The notes: generated by a model from the sequence alone, not told the origin. A stretch of 64,000 nucleotides of DNA from Serratia entomophila (GCF_021462285.1 NZ_CP082787.1:3906001-3970000); one strand, 5' to 3'. Counted from the first letter of the stretch, positions 30,136 through 40,326 are shown. Numbers and translations: made by a program.

Positions 30136-30981
30136 ATGTCCTCATATCAAGACCACCAGGCCCTGTCGCAACTGACGCTGGGCAAACCTACCGCCTATCG
30201 CGATAGCTATGACGCCACGCTGCTGCAGGCGGTGCCGCGCAGCATGAACCGCGAACCGCTGGGTTTGTATCCCGACAGCCTGCCGTTCCACGGCGCGGAT
30301 ATCTGGACGCTGTACGAACTCTCCTGGCTGAACGCCAACGGGCTGCCGCAGGTGGCGGTGGGTGAAATCAGCCTCAACGCCGACAGCCTCAACCTGATCG
30401 AATCCAAGAGTTTCAAGCTGTACCTCAACAGCTTCAACCAAACGCCTTTCGTCGACTGGGAAACCGTGCGCAGCACGCTGCAGCGCGATCTGTCCGCCTG
30501 CGCCCAGGGAGAAGTAAAGGTTAGCCTGTTCAGCGTCGAGCAACTGGAAGGCACCCCGATCGCCCGCCTGGCGGGTGAATGTATCGATCACCAGAACATT
30601 CGCATCGACAACTATGAATTCAACGCCGGCTACCTGCAAAACGCCGCGGGTGAAGAGGTGGTTGAAGAGCAGCTGGTCAGCCACCTGCTGAAATCCAACT
30701 GCCTGATCACCAATCAGCCTGACTGGGGTTCGGTGCAAATTCACTATCGCGGCGGAAAAATCGATCGTGAAGCGCTGTTGCGCTACCTGGTTTCTTTCCG
30801 CCACCACAATGAGTTCCACGAGCAGTGCGTTGAGCGCATTTTCAACGATCTGTTGCGCTATTGCCGCCCGCAGAGCCTGACGGTGTACGCCCGTTACACC
30901 CGCCGCGGCGGATTGGACATCAATCCGTGGCGCAGCAACGTCGATTTCGCGCCTTCGCACGGCCGCCTGGCGCGTCAATAA
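30136..30981 (+). CDS. queF: NADPH-dependent 7-cyano-7-deazaguanine reductase QueF
   Basis: QueF reduces preQ0 to preQ1 in queuosine synthesis. The 281-residue product is the two-domain (YqfF/bimodular) tunnelling-fold type. The NADPH motif ESKS is at 89-92, catalytic Cys189 in '[14 protein letters not shown]', and the proton donor Asp196. Length as in E. coli (282). AAGGTGA precedes the ATG. It is divergent from syd, and no other queuosine gene is in the window. Confidence 0.98.
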   Translation: MSSYQDHQALSQLTLGKPTAYRDSYDATLLQAVPRSMNREPLGLYPDSLPFHGADIWTLYELSWLNANGLPQVAVGEISLNADSLNLIESKSFKLYLNSFNQTPFVDWETVRSTLQRDLSACAQGEVKVSLFSVEQLEGTPIARLAGECIDHQNIRIDNYEFNAGYLQNAAGEEVVEEQLVSHLLKSNCLITNQPDWGSVQIHYRGGKIDREALLRYLVSFRHHNEFHEQCVERIFNDLLRYCRPQSLTVYARYTRRGGLDINPWRSNVDFAPSHGRLARQ

Positions 30982-30987
30982 GTGCGC

Positions 30988-31016
30988 ACCGCTGCTCAAC
31001 AACTGAGCTAACGAAC
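30988..31016 (-). pseudogene. tRNA 5'-half-like remnant downstream of queF
   Basis: On the minus strand the bases CGTTAGCTCAGTTGTTGAGC, starting two bases inside this interval, match the D-arm region of elongator tRNAs such as tRNA-Lys (CGTTAGCTCAGTTGGTAGAGC). The match stops after the D arm; no anticodon arm or T arm follows. It lies 6 bases after the queF stop. It may be a decayed or partial tRNA, or a leftover of recombination at a tRNA gene. Chance similarity is possible. Confidence 0.4.
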
Positions 31017-31174
31017 GGTTTGTATTGGTAAAACTCAGGGGACGGCGGTAAGGTTAAATCAGGCTCGCCCGCCGTTATGCCGGGCGTTCCGCCGCAGCGC
31101 GCCAACCATAACGAAATGCCGTTCTGCTGCCGTATGGATTGCTACTGTCCCGTAACGGGTGCAAAGGAGTTACC

Positions 31175-32539
31175 TTGATTACACACATCAGCCCGCTTGG
31201 CTCTATGGATTTGTTGTCGCAGTTGGAAGTAGACATGCTGAAGCGTACCGCCAGCAGCGACCTGTATCGCCTGTTCCGCAACTGTTCGCTGGCCGTGTTG
31301 AACTCCGGCAGCCAGACCGACAACAGCAAACAGCTGCTGTCCCGTTATGAAACCTTCGACATCAATGTGCTGCGCCGCGAACGCGGGGTGAAGCTGGAGC
31401 TGGTCAACCCGCCGGAGGAAGCCTTCGTCGACGGCCGCATCATCCGCTCGCTGCAGGCCAACCTGTTCGCCGTCCTGCGCGACATCCTGTTCGTGCACGG
31501 CCAAATCGCCAGCGCCGGCCGCTTCCAGCACCTGAATCTGGAAAACTCGGCCCATATCACCAACCTGGTGTTCTCCATTCTGCGTAATGCGCGCACGCTG
31601 CATCTGGATGAAGATCCCAACATGGTAGTGTGCTGGGGCGGCCACTCGATCAACGAAAACGAATACCTTTACGCCCGCAAAGTGGGCAGCCAGCTGGGCC
31701 TGCGCGAACTGAATATCTGCACCGGCTGCGGGCCGGGCGCCATGGAAGCGCCGATGAAAGGCGCCGCGGTGGGCCACGCGCAGCAGCGCTACCGCAACAG
31801 CCGCTTTATCGGCATGACCGAGCCGTCGATTATCGCCGCAGAGCCGCCTAACCCGCTGGTTAACGAGCTGGTTATCATGCCGGACATCGAAAAACGTCTG
31901 GAAGCCTTCGTGCGCATCGCCCACGGCATCATCATCTTCCCGGGCGGCGTCGGCACCGCCGAAGAGCTGCTGTACCTGCTGGGCATCCTGATGAACCCGG
32001 AAAACAGCGAACAGGTGCTGCCGCTGATCCTGACCGGGCCGAAAGAAAGCGCGGACTACTTCCGCGTGCTGGATGAGTTCATTATGAACACCCTGGGCGA
32101 CGCGGCGCGCCGCCATTACCGCATCATCATCGATGATCCGGCGGAAGTGGCGCGGCAGATGAAAAAGGCCATGCCGCTGGTGAAGGAGAATCGCCGCAAC
32201 ACCGGCGACGCCTACAGTTTCAACTGGTCGATTCGCATCGCGCCGGACCTGCAGCTGCCGTTCGAACCGACCCACGAGAACATGGCGAACCTCAATCTGT
32301 ATCCCAACCAGCCGGCGGAGCAGCTGGCCGCCGCGCTGCGCCGCGCGTTCTCCGGCATCGTTGCCGGCAACGTGAAGGAAAACGGCATTCACGCCATCGA
32401 ACAGTTCGGCCCTTACAAGCTGCACGGCGAACCGCAGATGATGAAGCAAATGGACAGCCTGCTGCAGGGCTTTGTCGCCCAGCACCGCATGAAGCTGCCG
32501 GGCAGCGCCTACGTGCCCTGTTATGAGATCGTAGCCTGA
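31175..32539 (+). CDS. ppnN: pyrimidine/purine nucleotide 5'-monophosphate nucleosidase PpnN
   Basis: PpnN (YgdH) cleaves nucleoside monophosphates to base and ribose 5-phosphate and in E. coli is stimulated by (p)ppGpp. The 454-residue product has the LOG-type motif 'PGGVGTAEE' in the central Rossmann domain and flanking regulatory domains. The start is TTG at 31175: it gives the exact family length and N terminus '[17 protein letters not shown]', with AAAGGAG 7 bases upstream. A longer in-frame start is not supported. Terminator follows. Confidence 0.95.
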   Translation: MITHISPLGSMDLLSQLEVDMLKRTASSDLYRLFRNCSLAVLNSGSQTDNSKQLLSRYETFDINVLRRERGVKLELVNPPEEAFVDGRIIRSLQANLFAVLRDILFVHGQIASAGRFQHLNLENSAHITNLVFSILRNARTLHLDEDPNMVVCWGGHSINENEYLYARKVGSQLGLRELNICTGCGPGAMEAPMKGAAVGHAQQRYRNSRFIGMTEPSIIAAEPPNPLVNELVIMPDIEKRLEAFVRIAHGIIIFPGGVGTAEELLYLLGILMNPENSEQVLPLILTGPKESADYFRVLDEFIMNTLGDAARRHYRIIIDDPAEVARQMKKAMPLVKENRRNTGDAYSFNWSIRIAPDLQLPFEPTHENMANLNLYPNQPAEQLAAALRRAFSGIVAGNVKENGIHAIEQFGPYKLHGEPQMMKQMDSLLQGFVAQHRMKLPGSAYVPCYEIVA

Positions 32540-32549
32540 TCCCAACTCC

Positions 32550-32578
32550 GGGCGGCGCAACAGCCGCCCTTCTTTTTT
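32550..32578 (+). terminator. intrinsic terminator after ppnN
   Basis: GGGCGGC, 6-base loop, GCCGCCC, then TTCTTTTTT, 10 bases after the ppnN stop. Confidence 0.9.
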
Positions 32579-32593
32579 CTGACCTTGCAGCCC

Positions 32594-33352
32594 ATGATGA
32601 TACACCTACTGATTGTCGACGCCCTGAACCTTATCCGCCGCATCCACGCCGTACAGGGATCGCCCTGCGTGAACGCCTGCCGCAACGCGCTGCATCAGCT
32701 GATTCAGCACAGCCGGCCAACGCACGCGGTGGCGGTGTTTGACGAAGACGATCGCCGCGACAGCTGGCGCCACCAAATCCTGCCCGACTACAAGGCCGGG
32801 CGCTCGCCGATGCCGGAAAACCTGCAACAGGAGATGCCGCAGCTGCGCCAGGCGTTTGCCGAACTGGGCGTCGCCAGCTGGCATTCGCCGGGCAACGAGG
32901 CCGACGATCTGGCGGCCACGCTGGCGGCGAAAATCGCCGGCGGCGGCCATCAGGTGACCATCGTCTCCACCGACAAAGGGTACTGCCAGTTACTGGCGCC
33001 AAAGGTGCAGATCCGCGACTATTTCCAGAAGCGCTGGCTGGACATGCCTTTTGTGCAGCAGGAGTTTGGCGTAGCGCCGCAGCAGCTCCCCGATTACTGG
33101 GGCCTGGCGGGCATCGGCAGCAGCAAAATTCCCGGCGTAGCGGGTATCGGGCCAAAAACGGCGGTGCTGCTGTTGCAACAGATGGGAAGCCTGGACGCGC
33201 TGTATCAGCAGTTGGAGCAGGTGCCGGAGAAATGGCGCGGCAAGCTGCAGCAACACCGCGACCTGGCGTATATCAGCAAGCGGGTCGCCACCTTGCGCAC
33301 CGACCTGACGCTCGACGGCAACCTGCAGCAGCTGCGGTTGCCGATAAACTAA
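32594..33352 (+). CDS. xni: flap endonuclease Xni (ExoIX)
   Basis: Xni (YgdG) is the flap endonuclease homologue of the Pol I 5'-3' nuclease domain. The 252-residue product has '[13 protein letters not shown]' and '[12 protein letters not shown]' at the N-terminal metal site, 'NEADDLAA' and a helix-three-turn-helix DNA contact '[16 protein letters not shown]'. Like its relatives it seems to lack part of the third-metal acidic set of Pol I. The start could be either of two adjacent ATGs (32594 or 32597). In E. coli sdaCB and fuc genes flank xni; they are absent here. Confidence 0.95.
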   Translation: MMIHLLIVDALNLIRRIHAVQGSPCVNACRNALHQLIQHSRPTHAVAVFDEDDRRDSWRHQILPDYKAGRSPMPENLQQEMPQLRQAFAELGVASWHSPGNEADDLAATLAAKIAGGGHQVTIVSTDKGYCQLLAPKVQIRDYFQKRWLDMPFVQQEFGVAPQQLPDYWGLAGIGSSKIPGVAGIGPKTAVLLLQQMGSLDALYQQLEQVPEKWRGKLQQHRDLAYISKRVATLRTDLTLDGNLQQLRLPIN

Positions 33353-33372
33353 GGGCGCTGCATGCAGCGCCC
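33353..33372. terminator. palindromic hairpin between convergent xni and rlmM
   Basis: GGGCGCTGCATGCAGCGCCC is a perfect 20-bp palindrome between the two stop codons. There is no T run on either strand, so it may act as a weak bidirectional terminator or 3' stabiliser. Confidence 0.5.
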
Positions 33373-33379
33373 CCTGTGA

Positions 33380-34483
33380 TTACTCGCGCTCGTCGCGGCG
33401 GCCCGGCACCGCCGACCACATGCGGCGCACGTGCACGGTTATCTCTTCGCGATCGTGATACAGCTGTTTGGCATGCACCTCTGAACTGATGCCCGCCGCC
33501 GCCAGCGCTTCGCGAATGCTCTGCAGGTTCTGCGACACTTCCTCGTAACGCTTCTTCATCGGCAGCTTCAGGTTGAAGATCGCCTCGCGGCACCAGCCTT
33601 TCACCAGCCACTGGATCATCAGGCTGGTGACCTTCGCCGGCTTTTCCACCATATCGCACACCAGCCAGTAAATCTTGCTGCTGGCCGGCTCGAACCTGAA
33701 GCCGTCGGCGCGGTGGTGGGTCACCTGGCCGGTTTCCATCAGGCTTGGCGCCATCGGGCCGTTGTCCACCGAGTGCACCATCATGCTGCGCTTCACCAAC
33801 TGATAGGTCCAGCCACCCGGGCAGGCGCCCAGATCGACCGCGTGCATGCCGCTGGCCAGGCGCTCGTCCCACTCGTCGGCGGGAATGAATACGTGAAACG
33901 CCTCTTCCAGCTTCAGCGTGGAGCGGCTCGGCGCATCGGACGGGAAGCGCAGGCGCGGAATGCCCATATAGAACGGTGAATTGTTGTTGCTGAACGAGTA
34001 GCCGACGTAGCAGCAGCCCGGCGCGATAAAGAACACGTGCACCACCGGGCGGGTCGGGTTTTCGCGCGCCATCAGCACTTTTTGCTCGCGCATCGCGGCG
34101 CGCAGCGGCACCGTCAGCTTGCGGCAGAACTTCATCAGCTCTTTGCTTTCGTTGGTGTCCGGCACTTCCACCCGCAGCTCTCCGCCGCGATCGACCACGC
34201 CGATCAGCATGCCGACGATCGGCGATACCCGATCCTCCGGCGGCAGGTCACGCAACAGTTCCCCCACCACCAGCATCTGGCGGGCGAAGATCAGCTCGCG
34301 GAACGGAATTTCCCGCGCCAGGCGGTCGGCGTCATCCGGCTGATAGCATTCGAACAGCACATAGCCGCTGTTTTCTTTTACCCGGGCGAAGCCGAAAACT
34401 TCCCGCTGTGCGGCCTTATCGGTAATTTCCGCCGCGCACTCTTTCTCGAAACCGGGGCGGCAATACAACGCAATCTTATTCAT
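33380..34483 (-). CDS. rlmM: 23S rRNA 2'-O-ribose C2498 methyltransferase RlmM
   Basis: RlmM methylates the ribose of C2498 in the peptidyl transferase centre of 23S rRNA with SAM. The 367-residue product has an N-terminal THUMP domain (about 1-170) and a Rossmann methyltransferase domain with the SAM motif '[16 protein letters not shown]', Lys and Asp of the KDKE tetrad following. Length matches E. coli (366). Its start overlaps the end of ygdD by 8 bases, so the two are probably co-translated. Confidence 0.97.
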   Translation of the reverse strand: MNKIALYCRPGFEKECAAEITDKAAQREVFGFARVKENSGYVLFECYQPDDADRLAREIPFRELIFARQMLVVGELLRDLPPEDRVSPIVGMLIGVVDRGGELRVEVPDTNESKELMKFCRKLTVPLRAAMREQKVLMARENPTRPVVHVFFIAPGCCYVGYSFSNNNSPFYMGIPRLRFPSDAPSRSTLKLEEAFHVFIPADEWDERLASGMHAVDLGACPGGWTYQLVKRSMMVHSVDNGPMAPSLMETGQVTHHRADGFRFEPASSKIYWLVCDMVEKPAKVTSLMIQWLVKGWCREAIFNLKLPMKKRYEEVSQNLQSIREALAAAGISSEVHAKQLYHDREEITVHVRRMWSAVPGRRDERE

Positions 34484-34871
34484 GGCGCTCGGCCTTTTTC
34501 CTCAGACGCAAAGCGCCAATCAACATCAATATCCAGCCAATCAGGAAGCACACGCCGCCAACCGGCGTGATGTAAACCCAGACTTTCAGGTGCGACAGCG
34601 CCAGGCAATACAGGCTGCCGCTGAATAAAACGGAGCCGAGCGCCAACAGCGCCCCGCTCCAGTAAAACCACAGGCTCACGCGGCGCTGCATCGCTACCGC
34701 CAACACCATAATGGCCAGGGTATGAAAGCCCTGATACTCCAGGCCGGTGCGGATCCACGCCATTTCATTGGCGCCGAGCGTACCGCTCAATACATGTGCG
34801 CCGAACGCGCCCAGCGCGACAAACACAAAGCCGCTGATGGCGGCAAAAATCAGCATGGAACGGCTGCTCAT
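34476..34871 (-). CDS. ygdD: DUF423 family inner-membrane protein YgdD
   Basis: A 131-residue protein with about four hydrophobic segments, matching YgdD/DUF423. The conserved 'GAFGAHVL' near residue 22 is the family mark. Function is unknown. It overlaps rlmM and lies 51 bases from gcvA in the same direction. Confidence 0.9.
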   Translation of the reverse strand: MSSRSMLIFAAISGFVFVALGAFGAHVLSGTLGANEMAWIRTGLEYQGFHTLAIMVLAVAMQRRVSLWFYWSGALLALGSVLFSGSLYCLALSHLKVWVYITPVGGVCFLIGWILMLIGALRLRKKAERHE

Positions 34872-34922
34872 CGTTATTTACCCTATGGAAGAAAATCGGC
34901 GGCTGCACGGCGGCAACCGGCC

Positions 34923-35840
34923 TTATTGTTCATAGCGAAAGCGGAATTTTTCCTGCTCGCTGGCCGCCCGCGCCAGGATCCACTGGCGGAAGGCGGCTAT
35001 TTTACCCAGTTCTGCCTGGCTGTCATGACATACCAGATAAAAAGCATTTTTACTGACCAGGACCTCGTTGAACGGGCACACCAGGCGCCCGGCTTCGATC
35101 TCGGTCTGCGCCATCACGTTATTCACCAGCGCCACCCCCTGGCCGTGTACGGCGGCCTGCACCACCATGGCGCTGTGGCTGAAGATGGGCCCCTGTTGCA
35201 CATTGATATGCTGCAGACCCAGTTGCCGGGTATAGGCCAGCCAATCGCGGCGTGAAGTATCGTGCAACAGCGTATGATACGCCAGATCGTCCGTGACTTT
35301 TAGCGGATGATCGCCGGCCAGCAGGCTCGGCGAACACACCGGCAGCAGGTATTCCGCATACAGACGCTCGGCGCGCAGCCCTGGCCAGTTGCCGCGGCCA
35401 TAGAAAATGGCCACGTCGACGTCGTCCGACAGCTTGTCTTCTTCGCGGTCCACCGCCTGGATGCGCACGTCGATGCCCGGATAAGCTGAGTTAAAGCCAG
35501 AGAGGCGCGGCACCAGCCATTGGATGGCGAAGCTGGGCGGCAGGCTGACGGTCAGCGCCCCTTTGGCGCTGCGCGCCTGTAGCTTGCGCGTCGCTTCGTT
35601 GATCGAGGAAAAGATCTCCTTGATGTCGAGGTAATAACTCTGCCCTTCTTCCGTCAGCAACAGCGAACGGTTGCGCCGCCGGAACAGCTTCAGGCCGAGA
35701 AAATCCTCCAGTGACTTGATCTGGTGGCTCACCGCGGCCTGGGTCACAAACAGCTCTTCTGCCGCTTTGGTAAAGCTCAGGTGGCGCGCGGCCGCGTCGA
35801 ACACGCGCAGCGCATTAAGGGGTGGTAAGCGTTTAGACAT
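34923..35840 (-). CDS. gcvA: glycine cleavage system transcriptional regulator GcvA (LysR family)
   Basis: GcvA activates or represses gcvTHP according to glycine and purine levels, and activates gcvB. The 305-residue product has the LysR winged helix at the N terminus ('LSFTKAAEELFVTQAAVSHQIKSLE', about 20-45 split here as family motif) and a C-terminal ligand-binding domain. It is divergent from gcvB, as in E. coli. A -10-like TATAAT for gcvA and a CTAAT motif like GcvA sites are in the shared upstream region. Confidence 0.97.
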   Translation of the reverse strand: MSKRLPPLNALRVFDAAARHLSFTKAAEELFVTQAAVSHQIKSLEDFLGLKLFRRRNRSLLLTEEGQSYYLDIKEIFSSINEATRKLQARSAKGALTVSLPPSFAIQWLVPRLSGFNSAYPGIDVRIQAVDREEDKLSDDVDVAIFYGRGNWPGLRAERLYAEYLLPVCSPSLLAGDHPLKVTDDLAYHTLLHDTSRRDWLAYTRQLGLQHINVQQGPIFSHSAMVVQAAVHGQGVALVNNVMAQTEIEAGRLVCPFNEVLVSKNAFYLVCHDSQAELGKIAAFRQWILARAASEQEKFRFRYEQ

Positions 35841-35941
35841 TAATTAGCTACTTTTGTGTAACAATAATCCGCGTGATTCGGCGTCATAAATCAGGCGGCG
35901 TTGTGCGGCATGCCATCGGTTGAGAATAGCAAAGCGCTGCC

Positions 35942-35946
35942 ATTAG
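35942..35946 (-). promoter_or_regulatory. candidate GcvA-type CTAAT motif
   Basis: CTAAT on the minus strand, the core reported for E. coli GcvA sites, lies between gcvA and gcvB, about 70 bases upstream of the GcvB start. Five bases alone are weak evidence; position is the main support. Confidence 0.3.
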
Positions 35947-35963
35947 TTTTTTTTATCCGAGCC

Positions 35964-35969
35964 ATTATA
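35964..35969 (-). promoter_or_regulatory. candidate -10 of gcvA promoter
   Basis: TATAAT on the minus strand, perfect consensus, about 125 bases upstream of the gcvA start and just upstream of the divergent gcvB -35. No good -35 is seen, as expected for an activated or autoregulated promoter. Confidence 0.45.
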
Positions 35970-35978
35970 ATTTGTCCG

Positions 35979-36007
35979 TTGAGGATGCGCCAGCAAATAC
36001 CTATAGT
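35979..36007 (+). promoter_or_regulatory. gcvB promoter
   Basis: -35 TTGAGG (35979-35984), 17-base spacer, -10 TATAGT (36002-36007), then 6 bases to the GcvB start at 36014. Good sigma-70 geometry. Confidence 0.8.
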
Positions 36008-36013
36008 GGCGGC

Positions 36014-36214
36014 ACTTCCCGGGCCGGAACGAAAAGGGATTGGGTGTCGAGGACGCCGATGAACTTTTGGCTTGTGGTTGTGATGTTGTGTTTGCAAATT
36101 GTCCGGCAATCCGGACATGGTAGCTAAGCTACTGTTTTTTCACTTCCTGTACATTTACCCTGTCTGTCCATAGTGATTTTATGCAGCACCGCAAGATTTG
36201 CGGTGCTTTTTTTT
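36014..36214 (+). ncRNA. gcvB: GcvB small RNA
   Basis: GcvB is an Hfq-dependent RNA that represses many amino-acid and peptide uptake mRNAs. The 201-nt sequence matches E. coli GcvB over its length: start ACTTCC..GCCGGAACGAAAAG, the G/U-rich R1 region near 36074-36095 (TGTGGTTGTGATGTTGTG), the internal stem TGGTAGCTAAGCTACT, the strongly conserved CACTTCCTGTACATTTACCC block, and the terminator AGCACCGCAA/TTGCGGTGCT with a T run (36185-36215). It is divergent from gcvA and faces ygdI. Confidence 0.97.
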
Positions 36215-36224
36215 TGCCTGACGT

Positions 36225-36449
36225 TTACTGGTCGCTTTCAACCATCTCTTTCACGTCGGCGCGGTTGATCTGCTGCTCAACGCCGTTGGCGTCTTTATAG
36301 CTGATCATACCGGTGTCGGTATCCACTTTTGGTTTTCCGTCAGCGACAATGCTGCGTCCATCATTGGTATGCATTACGTAATTGCTGGAGCAGGCCGCCA
36401 GGGTGAACGTAAGCATCAGGGCAGAGATAACTGCGGCTGTTTTCTTCAT
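36225..36449 (-). CDS. ygdI: small lipoprotein YgdI (DUF903)
   Basis: A 74-residue YgdI/YgdR-type lipoprotein. The signal peptide ends in the lipobox 'LAAC' (Cys20), followed by the SH3-like domain with 'YVMHTNDGRSIVADGKP' and 'ISYKDANG'. It is predicted to be lipidated in the envelope; function unknown. AAGGAG lies 6 bases from the ATG. Its stop is only about 10 bases from the end of GcvB on the other strand. Confidence 0.95.
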   Translation of the reverse strand: MKKTAAVISALMLTFTLAACSSNYVMHTNDGRSIVADGKPKVDTDTGMISYKDANGVEQQINRADVKEMVESDQ

Positions 36450-36643
36450 TGTGGACTCCTTGTAGTTTAATGTGCTGTAAAAAACCCTTTATTTTATTTA
36501 ACGCCATTACCAAGTGCGTACTTAATAGCATAACAAACTTTCCCGAGATTGCCAGCCGATAAGTCCTAATGGCCGGGATAGCTTGTCTCCGCCGGCAAAA
36601 TAGGACAGGATCAGACATTGACCCAAGCCAGTGACAATCAGGT

Positions 36644-37849
36644 ATGACGCCTTTTAACCCCAGCACCTTTCGCCAGCAGTTTCCCGCCCTCGCGCAGGAG
36701 GGGATTTACCTGGACAGCGCCGCCACCGCGTTAAAACCGCTGGCGGTGATCGACGCCACGCAGCAGTTTTACCGCGACGACGCCGCTACCGTGCACCGCA
36801 GCCAACACCGGGCGGCGCAGGATCTGACCGCCCGCTTCGAGCAGACGCGCGGCCAGGTGGCGCAGCTTATCAACGCGCCGTCCGCCGACGACGTCATCTG
36901 GACGCGCGGCACCACCGAGGCGATCAACCTGGTGGCGCAAAGCTATGCGCGCCCGCGCCTGCTGCCGGGTGACGAGATCCTGGTAAGCGAAGCCGAACAC
37001 CACGCCAACCTGATCCCCTGGCTGATGGTGGCGGAACAAACCGGCGCCCGGGTGGTGAAGCTGCCGATCGGCGCCGATCGCTTGCCCGATCTGACCCAAC
37101 TGCCCGCCCTGCTCAACGAGCGCACCCGCCTGCTGGCGCTGGGGCAAATGTCCAACGTCACCGGCGGCTGCCCGGATCTGGCGCAGGCCATCGCGCTGGC
37201 CCATAGCGCAGGCGCGCGAGTGATGATCGACGGCGCTCAGGGCATCGTACATTGCCCGGCGGACGTTCAGCGGCTCGATATCGATTTTTACGCCTTTTCT
37301 GGCCACAAGCTATACGGCCCCACCGGCATCGGCGCGCTGTATGGCAAAAGCGAACTGCTGGCGCAGATGGCGCCCTGGCAGGGCGGCGGCAAGATGCTGA
37401 CCCAGGCGTCGTTTGCGGGTTTCACACCGCAACAGCCCCCGCACTGCTTCGAAGCCGGTACGCCGAACATCGCCGGCGTGCTGGGGTTGGCCGCCGCGCT
37501 GGGCTGGCTGGCCGGCCAAGATCAGGCGGCTGCAGAGGCCTATAGCCGCAGCCTGGCGAACCAGGCGGAGCAACGGCTGGCTCAGCTGCCGGGCTTTCGC
37601 AGCTTTCGCTGTTCAGGCTCCAGCCTGCTGGCGTTCGATATTGCCGGCGTCCACCACAGCGATATCGTGACGCTGCTGGCCGAACAGGGCATCGCGCTGC
37701 GCGCCGGCCAGCACTGCGCTCAGCCGCTGATGGCGGCGCTGGGCGTTAGCGGCACCCTGCGCGCCTCCTTTGCGCCCTATAATTCTCAACAAGATGTCGA
37801 TGCGTTGGTGGCCGCGTTGGCCAATGCCATCGACCTGCTGGCCGACTAA
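36644..37849 (+). CDS. csdA: cysteine desulfurase CsdA
   Basis: CsdA takes sulfur from cysteine and hands it to CsdE. The 401-residue PLP enzyme has the Schiff-base Lys222 in '[10 protein letters not shown]' and the persulfide Cys358 in '[11 protein letters not shown]', a type II (SufS-like) arrangement. The length equals E. coli CsdA. It is followed at 19 bases by csdE, and tcdA lies convergent to that pair. Confidence 0.97.
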   Translation: MTPFNPSTFRQQFPALAQEGIYLDSAATALKPLAVIDATQQFYRDDAATVHRSQHRAAQDLTARFEQTRGQVAQLINAPSADDVIWTRGTTEAINLVAQSYARPRLLPGDEILVSEAEHHANLIPWLMVAEQTGARVVKLPIGADRLPDLTQLPALLNERTRLLALGQMSNVTGGCPDLAQAIALAHSAGARVMIDGAQGIVHCPADVQRLDIDFYAFSGHKLYGPTGIGALYGKSELLAQMAPWQGGGKMLTQASFAGFTPQQPPHCFEAGTPNIAGVLGLAAALGWLAGQDQAAAEAYSRSLANQAEQRLAQLPGFRSFRCSGSSLLAFDIAGVHHSDIVTLLAEQGIALRAGQHCAQPLMAALGVSGTLRASFAPYNSQQDVDALVAALANAIDLLAD

Positions 37850-37868
37850 ACTGATGACCGGAGACGCT

Positions 37869-38303
37869 ATGCTCGCCCCCCACCCTTTCGGCCGTGAAAT
37901 CACCGCTGAGGCGCTGATCGCCACCTTTACCGCGCAAAAGCAGTGGGAGGATCGCTATCGCCAGTTGATTATGTTGGCCAAGCGGCTGCCGCCGCTGCCG
38001 GAGGCGTTGCGGGCAGCGGAAATGGAGCTGAGCGGCTGTGAGAACCGGGTGTGGCTGGGCCATCAGCGATTGGCCGACGGCACGCTGCACTTCTATGGCG
38101 ACAGCGAAGGCCGCATCGTACGCGGCCTGCTGGCGGTATTGCTGACCGCGGTAGAAGGCAAAACACCGCAGCAGATTGCGGCGCTGGATCCGCTGGCGCT
38201 GTTTGAACAATTGAACTTGCGCAACCAGCTCAGCGCGACCCGCACCAGCGGGCTAGCGGCGCTGGCCGCCGGCGTGCAGGCGATCGCCGCCCGCTACGCC
38301 TGA
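37869..38303 (+). CDS. csdE: sulfur acceptor protein CsdE
   Basis: CsdE accepts persulfide sulfur from CsdA (SufE family). The 144-residue product has the acceptor Cys57 in '[12 protein letters not shown]' and the '[21 protein letters not shown]' region of the family. I chose ATG 37869 because GGAG lies 5 bases upstream; another ATG five codons earlier is possible. Its 3' end overlaps the convergent tcdA by 10 bases. Confidence 0.95.
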   Translation: MLAPHPFGREITAEALIATFTAQKQWEDRYRQLIMLAKRLPPLPEALRAAEMELSGCENRVWLGHQRLADGTLHFYGDSEGRIVRGLLAVLLTAVEGKTPQQIAALDPLALFEQLNLRNQLSATRTSGLAALAAGVQAIAARYA

Positions 38304-39100
38304 CGCGCAGCCTTCGCTACCATCTTCTTCAGCGCGTGGGACACGGCGACAAAGCCAAAGGTGGCGGTGACCATGGTCGCGGCGCCAAACCCCGCGCTGC
38401 AGTCCATTCTTTTCGGCCCTTCCGCCGTGCTGCGCGATGCGCACACCGACCCATCCGGCTGCGGGTAAACCAGCGGTTCGCTGGAGAATACGCAGTCGAT
38501 ACCCAGCTTGCCCTTGCCGTTTTTCACCACGTTGAAATCATGCTTCAGCCGCTCGCGCAGCTTGGCCGCCAGCGGATCCTGGATGGTTTTCGCCAGATCG
38601 GCCACCTCGATTTTGGTCGGGTCAATCTGCCCACCGGCGCCGCCGGTAGTCACCACCGGGATCTTGAAACGCCGGCAATAGGACAGCAACGCCGCCTTGG
38701 GGCGCACGCTGTCGATGGCATCTATCACATAGCTGAAGTTATGGTCCAGCAGCTCGGCGACGTTGTCCGGGGTGATGAAATCGTCGATGCAGGTCACCCG
38801 ACATTCCGGGTTGATGGCCAAAATGCGCTGCGCCATCACTTCCGTCTTCGACTGGCCAACGTGCTGGCGCAGCGCATGGATCTGGCGGTTGGTGTTGGTG
38901 ACGCAGACGTCATCCATGTCGATCAGGGTAATGGCGCCGATGCCGGTGCGCGCCAACGCCTCGGCTGCCCAGGAGCCCACGCCGCCGATGCCAATCACGC
39001 AAACGTGCGCCTGGGCAAACAGCGCCAACGCCTGCTGACCGTACAACCGTGCCGTGCCGCCAAAACGCTGCAGATAGGCTTCTGAATACGCAGTGCTCAT
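38294..39100 (-). CDS. tcdA: tRNA threonylcarbamoyladenosine dehydratase TcdA
   Basis: TcdA (CsdL) cyclises t6A37 to ct6A in tRNAs, using ATP. The 268-residue product is an E1/ThiF-like protein with the ATP loop '[19 protein letters not shown]' near residue 34 and '[15 protein letters not shown]'. In E. coli it works with the CsdA-CsdE sulfur relay, which fits its convergent, overlapping position here. Confidence 0.97.
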   Translation of the reverse strand: MSTAYSEAYLQRFGGTARLYGQQALALFAQAHVCVIGIGGVGSWAAEALARTGIGAITLIDMDDVCVTNTNRQIHALRQHVGQSKTEVMAQRILAINPECRVTCIDDFITPDNVAELLDHNFSYVIDAIDSVRPKAALLSYCRRFKIPVVTTGGAGGQIDPTKIEVADLAKTIQDPLAAKLRERLKHDFNVVKNGKGKLGIDCVFSSEPLVYPQPDGSVCASRSTAEGPKRMDCSAGFGAATMVTATFGFVAVSHALKKMVAKAARQA

Positions 39101-39132
39101 AACGCTTTACTTACCTTTATAGTGCAAATGAT

Positions 39133-39155
39133 AAGGGCCGGAAGATCCGGCCCTT
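39133..39155. terminator. hairpin between mltA and tcdA
   Basis: Perfect 9-bp stem AAGGGCCGG/CCGGCCCTT with a 5-base loop; on the minus strand it follows mltA. The T tract after it is weak. Confidence 0.55.
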
Positions 39156-39186
39156 GCGGGTCAATGTCGCCGTAACGCCTGCGCTT

Positions 39187-40326
39187 TTAGCGGGTGACCA
39201 ACAGCGAACCGCCGTTGCTCTGCTGTTGATTGGCGCTGAACAGCTGCGCGCCGCCGGAGCCTTTCAGCACCCAGACGCGGCCATAGTGGTTATAGTAACC
39301 CGCAGAATGCCCGGCGTCCGGCCCAATGCCCTGATACATGTCAAAGTGCTGGCCCTTGATGGCGCCGCCGACGTCGAGCGCGACCATCAGGCGCATCTCG
39401 TATTTTCCCGTGAATTTACCCTTGTTGTCCAGCAGCGGCACTTCAGCCAGCAGCGTGGTGCCCGCCGGGATCAGCGAGCGATCGGAGGCGACCGAGGCCT
39501 TGGCGATCAACGGCACCGCGCTGGCGCCTTTCACCGGCGCAAATGCTTCCGGGCGGAAGAAGACGAAGGACGGGTTCTGCTCCAGCAGCTCGCGCACTTC
39601 CGCCGCGCTGTGGGTATCGGCCCACTGACGGATCGCCTGCATCGACATATCGGCCTTGGCCACCTCGCCGCGATCGATCAGCACCTTGCCGATGCTGCGA
39701 TAGGCATGGCCGTTCTTGCCGCCGTAGCCGAAGAACACCAGCGGCTGGCCGTTGCCGTAATCAACGTAGCCGCTGCCCTGGACTTCCATCATAAAGTTGT
39801 CCATCAGCGAGTTGGTGTAAGCGATGATGTAGCGATCGTCCAGCGCACCGGAATAGATGCCTGCGCGATCCGGCAGGCGGCCCCTGCCTTTCGGCGGCAT
39901 GCGGTACAGCGGATAACGGAACTCACCCTGTTGGGTGTAGCGCGCCTGCACCACCGGGGTGTAATAGCCGGTAAACTGCACGTTGCCGTAGCTGTCGACG
40001 CCTTCCATCTGGTAGGCGCTCAGGCCGTACTGGCTCAGTTGGCGGGTATCGGCCCCGGAGGCCATCCAGTTTTGCACGGCCTGATAGGTGGTGTTGTTGC
40101 GATTGAAGAGCGAAGGAGACGCGTACTTGATCTCCATCAGCTGGCTCGAGTAATCCCTGGCGTTAACCGGCACGCCTTTGGCATTGGGCTGATTAACCAG
40201 CTCCAGCGACTGATCCAAATGCCCATCCTTATATTGCTGCCCACGGTCGGTCGGTTTGGACGAACACCCCGCCAGCACCGCCACGACCAACCCGCCCAGC
40301 AGGTATTTGCTCCAACGTCCTTTCAT
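39187..40326 (-). CDS. mltA: membrane-bound lytic murein transglycosylase A
   Basis: MltA cuts the MurNAc-GlcNAc bond of peptidoglycan to form 1,6-anhydro ends, at the outer membrane. The 379-residue product starts with a lipoprotein signal ('VVAVLAGC', Cys21) and contains the MltA domain and C-terminal 3D domain with 'ALDVGGAIKG', where the catalytic Asp lies. The ATG at 40326 is chosen because it opens the signal peptide directly. It sits between tcdA and the metZWV tRNAs. Confidence 0.96.
   Translation of the reverse strand: MKGRWSKYLLGGLVVAVLAGCSSKPTDRGQQYKDGHLDQSLELVNQPNAKGVPVNARDYSSQLMEIKYASPSLFNRNNTTYQAVQNWMASGADTRQLSQYGLSAYQMEGVDSYGNVQFTGYYTPVVQARYTQQGEFRYPLYRMPPKGRGRLPDRAGIYSGALDDRYIIAYTNSLMDNFMMEVQGSGYVDYGNGQPLVFFGYGGKNGHAYRSIGKVLIDRGEVAKADMSMQAIRQWADTHSAAEVRELLEQNPSFVFFRPEAFAPVKGASAVPLIAKASVASDRSLIPAGTTLLAEVPLLDNKGKFTGKYEMRLMVALDVGGAIKGQHFDMYQGIGPDAGHSAGYYNHYGRVWVLKGSGGAQLFSANQQQSNGGSLLVTR

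Noticed and set aside
30920..31105. A 61-codon minus-strand frame overlapping the end of queF
   Set aside because: Its recognisable part is the translation of the tRNA-like fragment, a common false gene.
35891..36118. A 75-codon minus-strand frame across the gcvA-gcvB gap
   Set aside because: It covers the promoters and the GcvB RNA in antisense; no ribosome site and no known protein.
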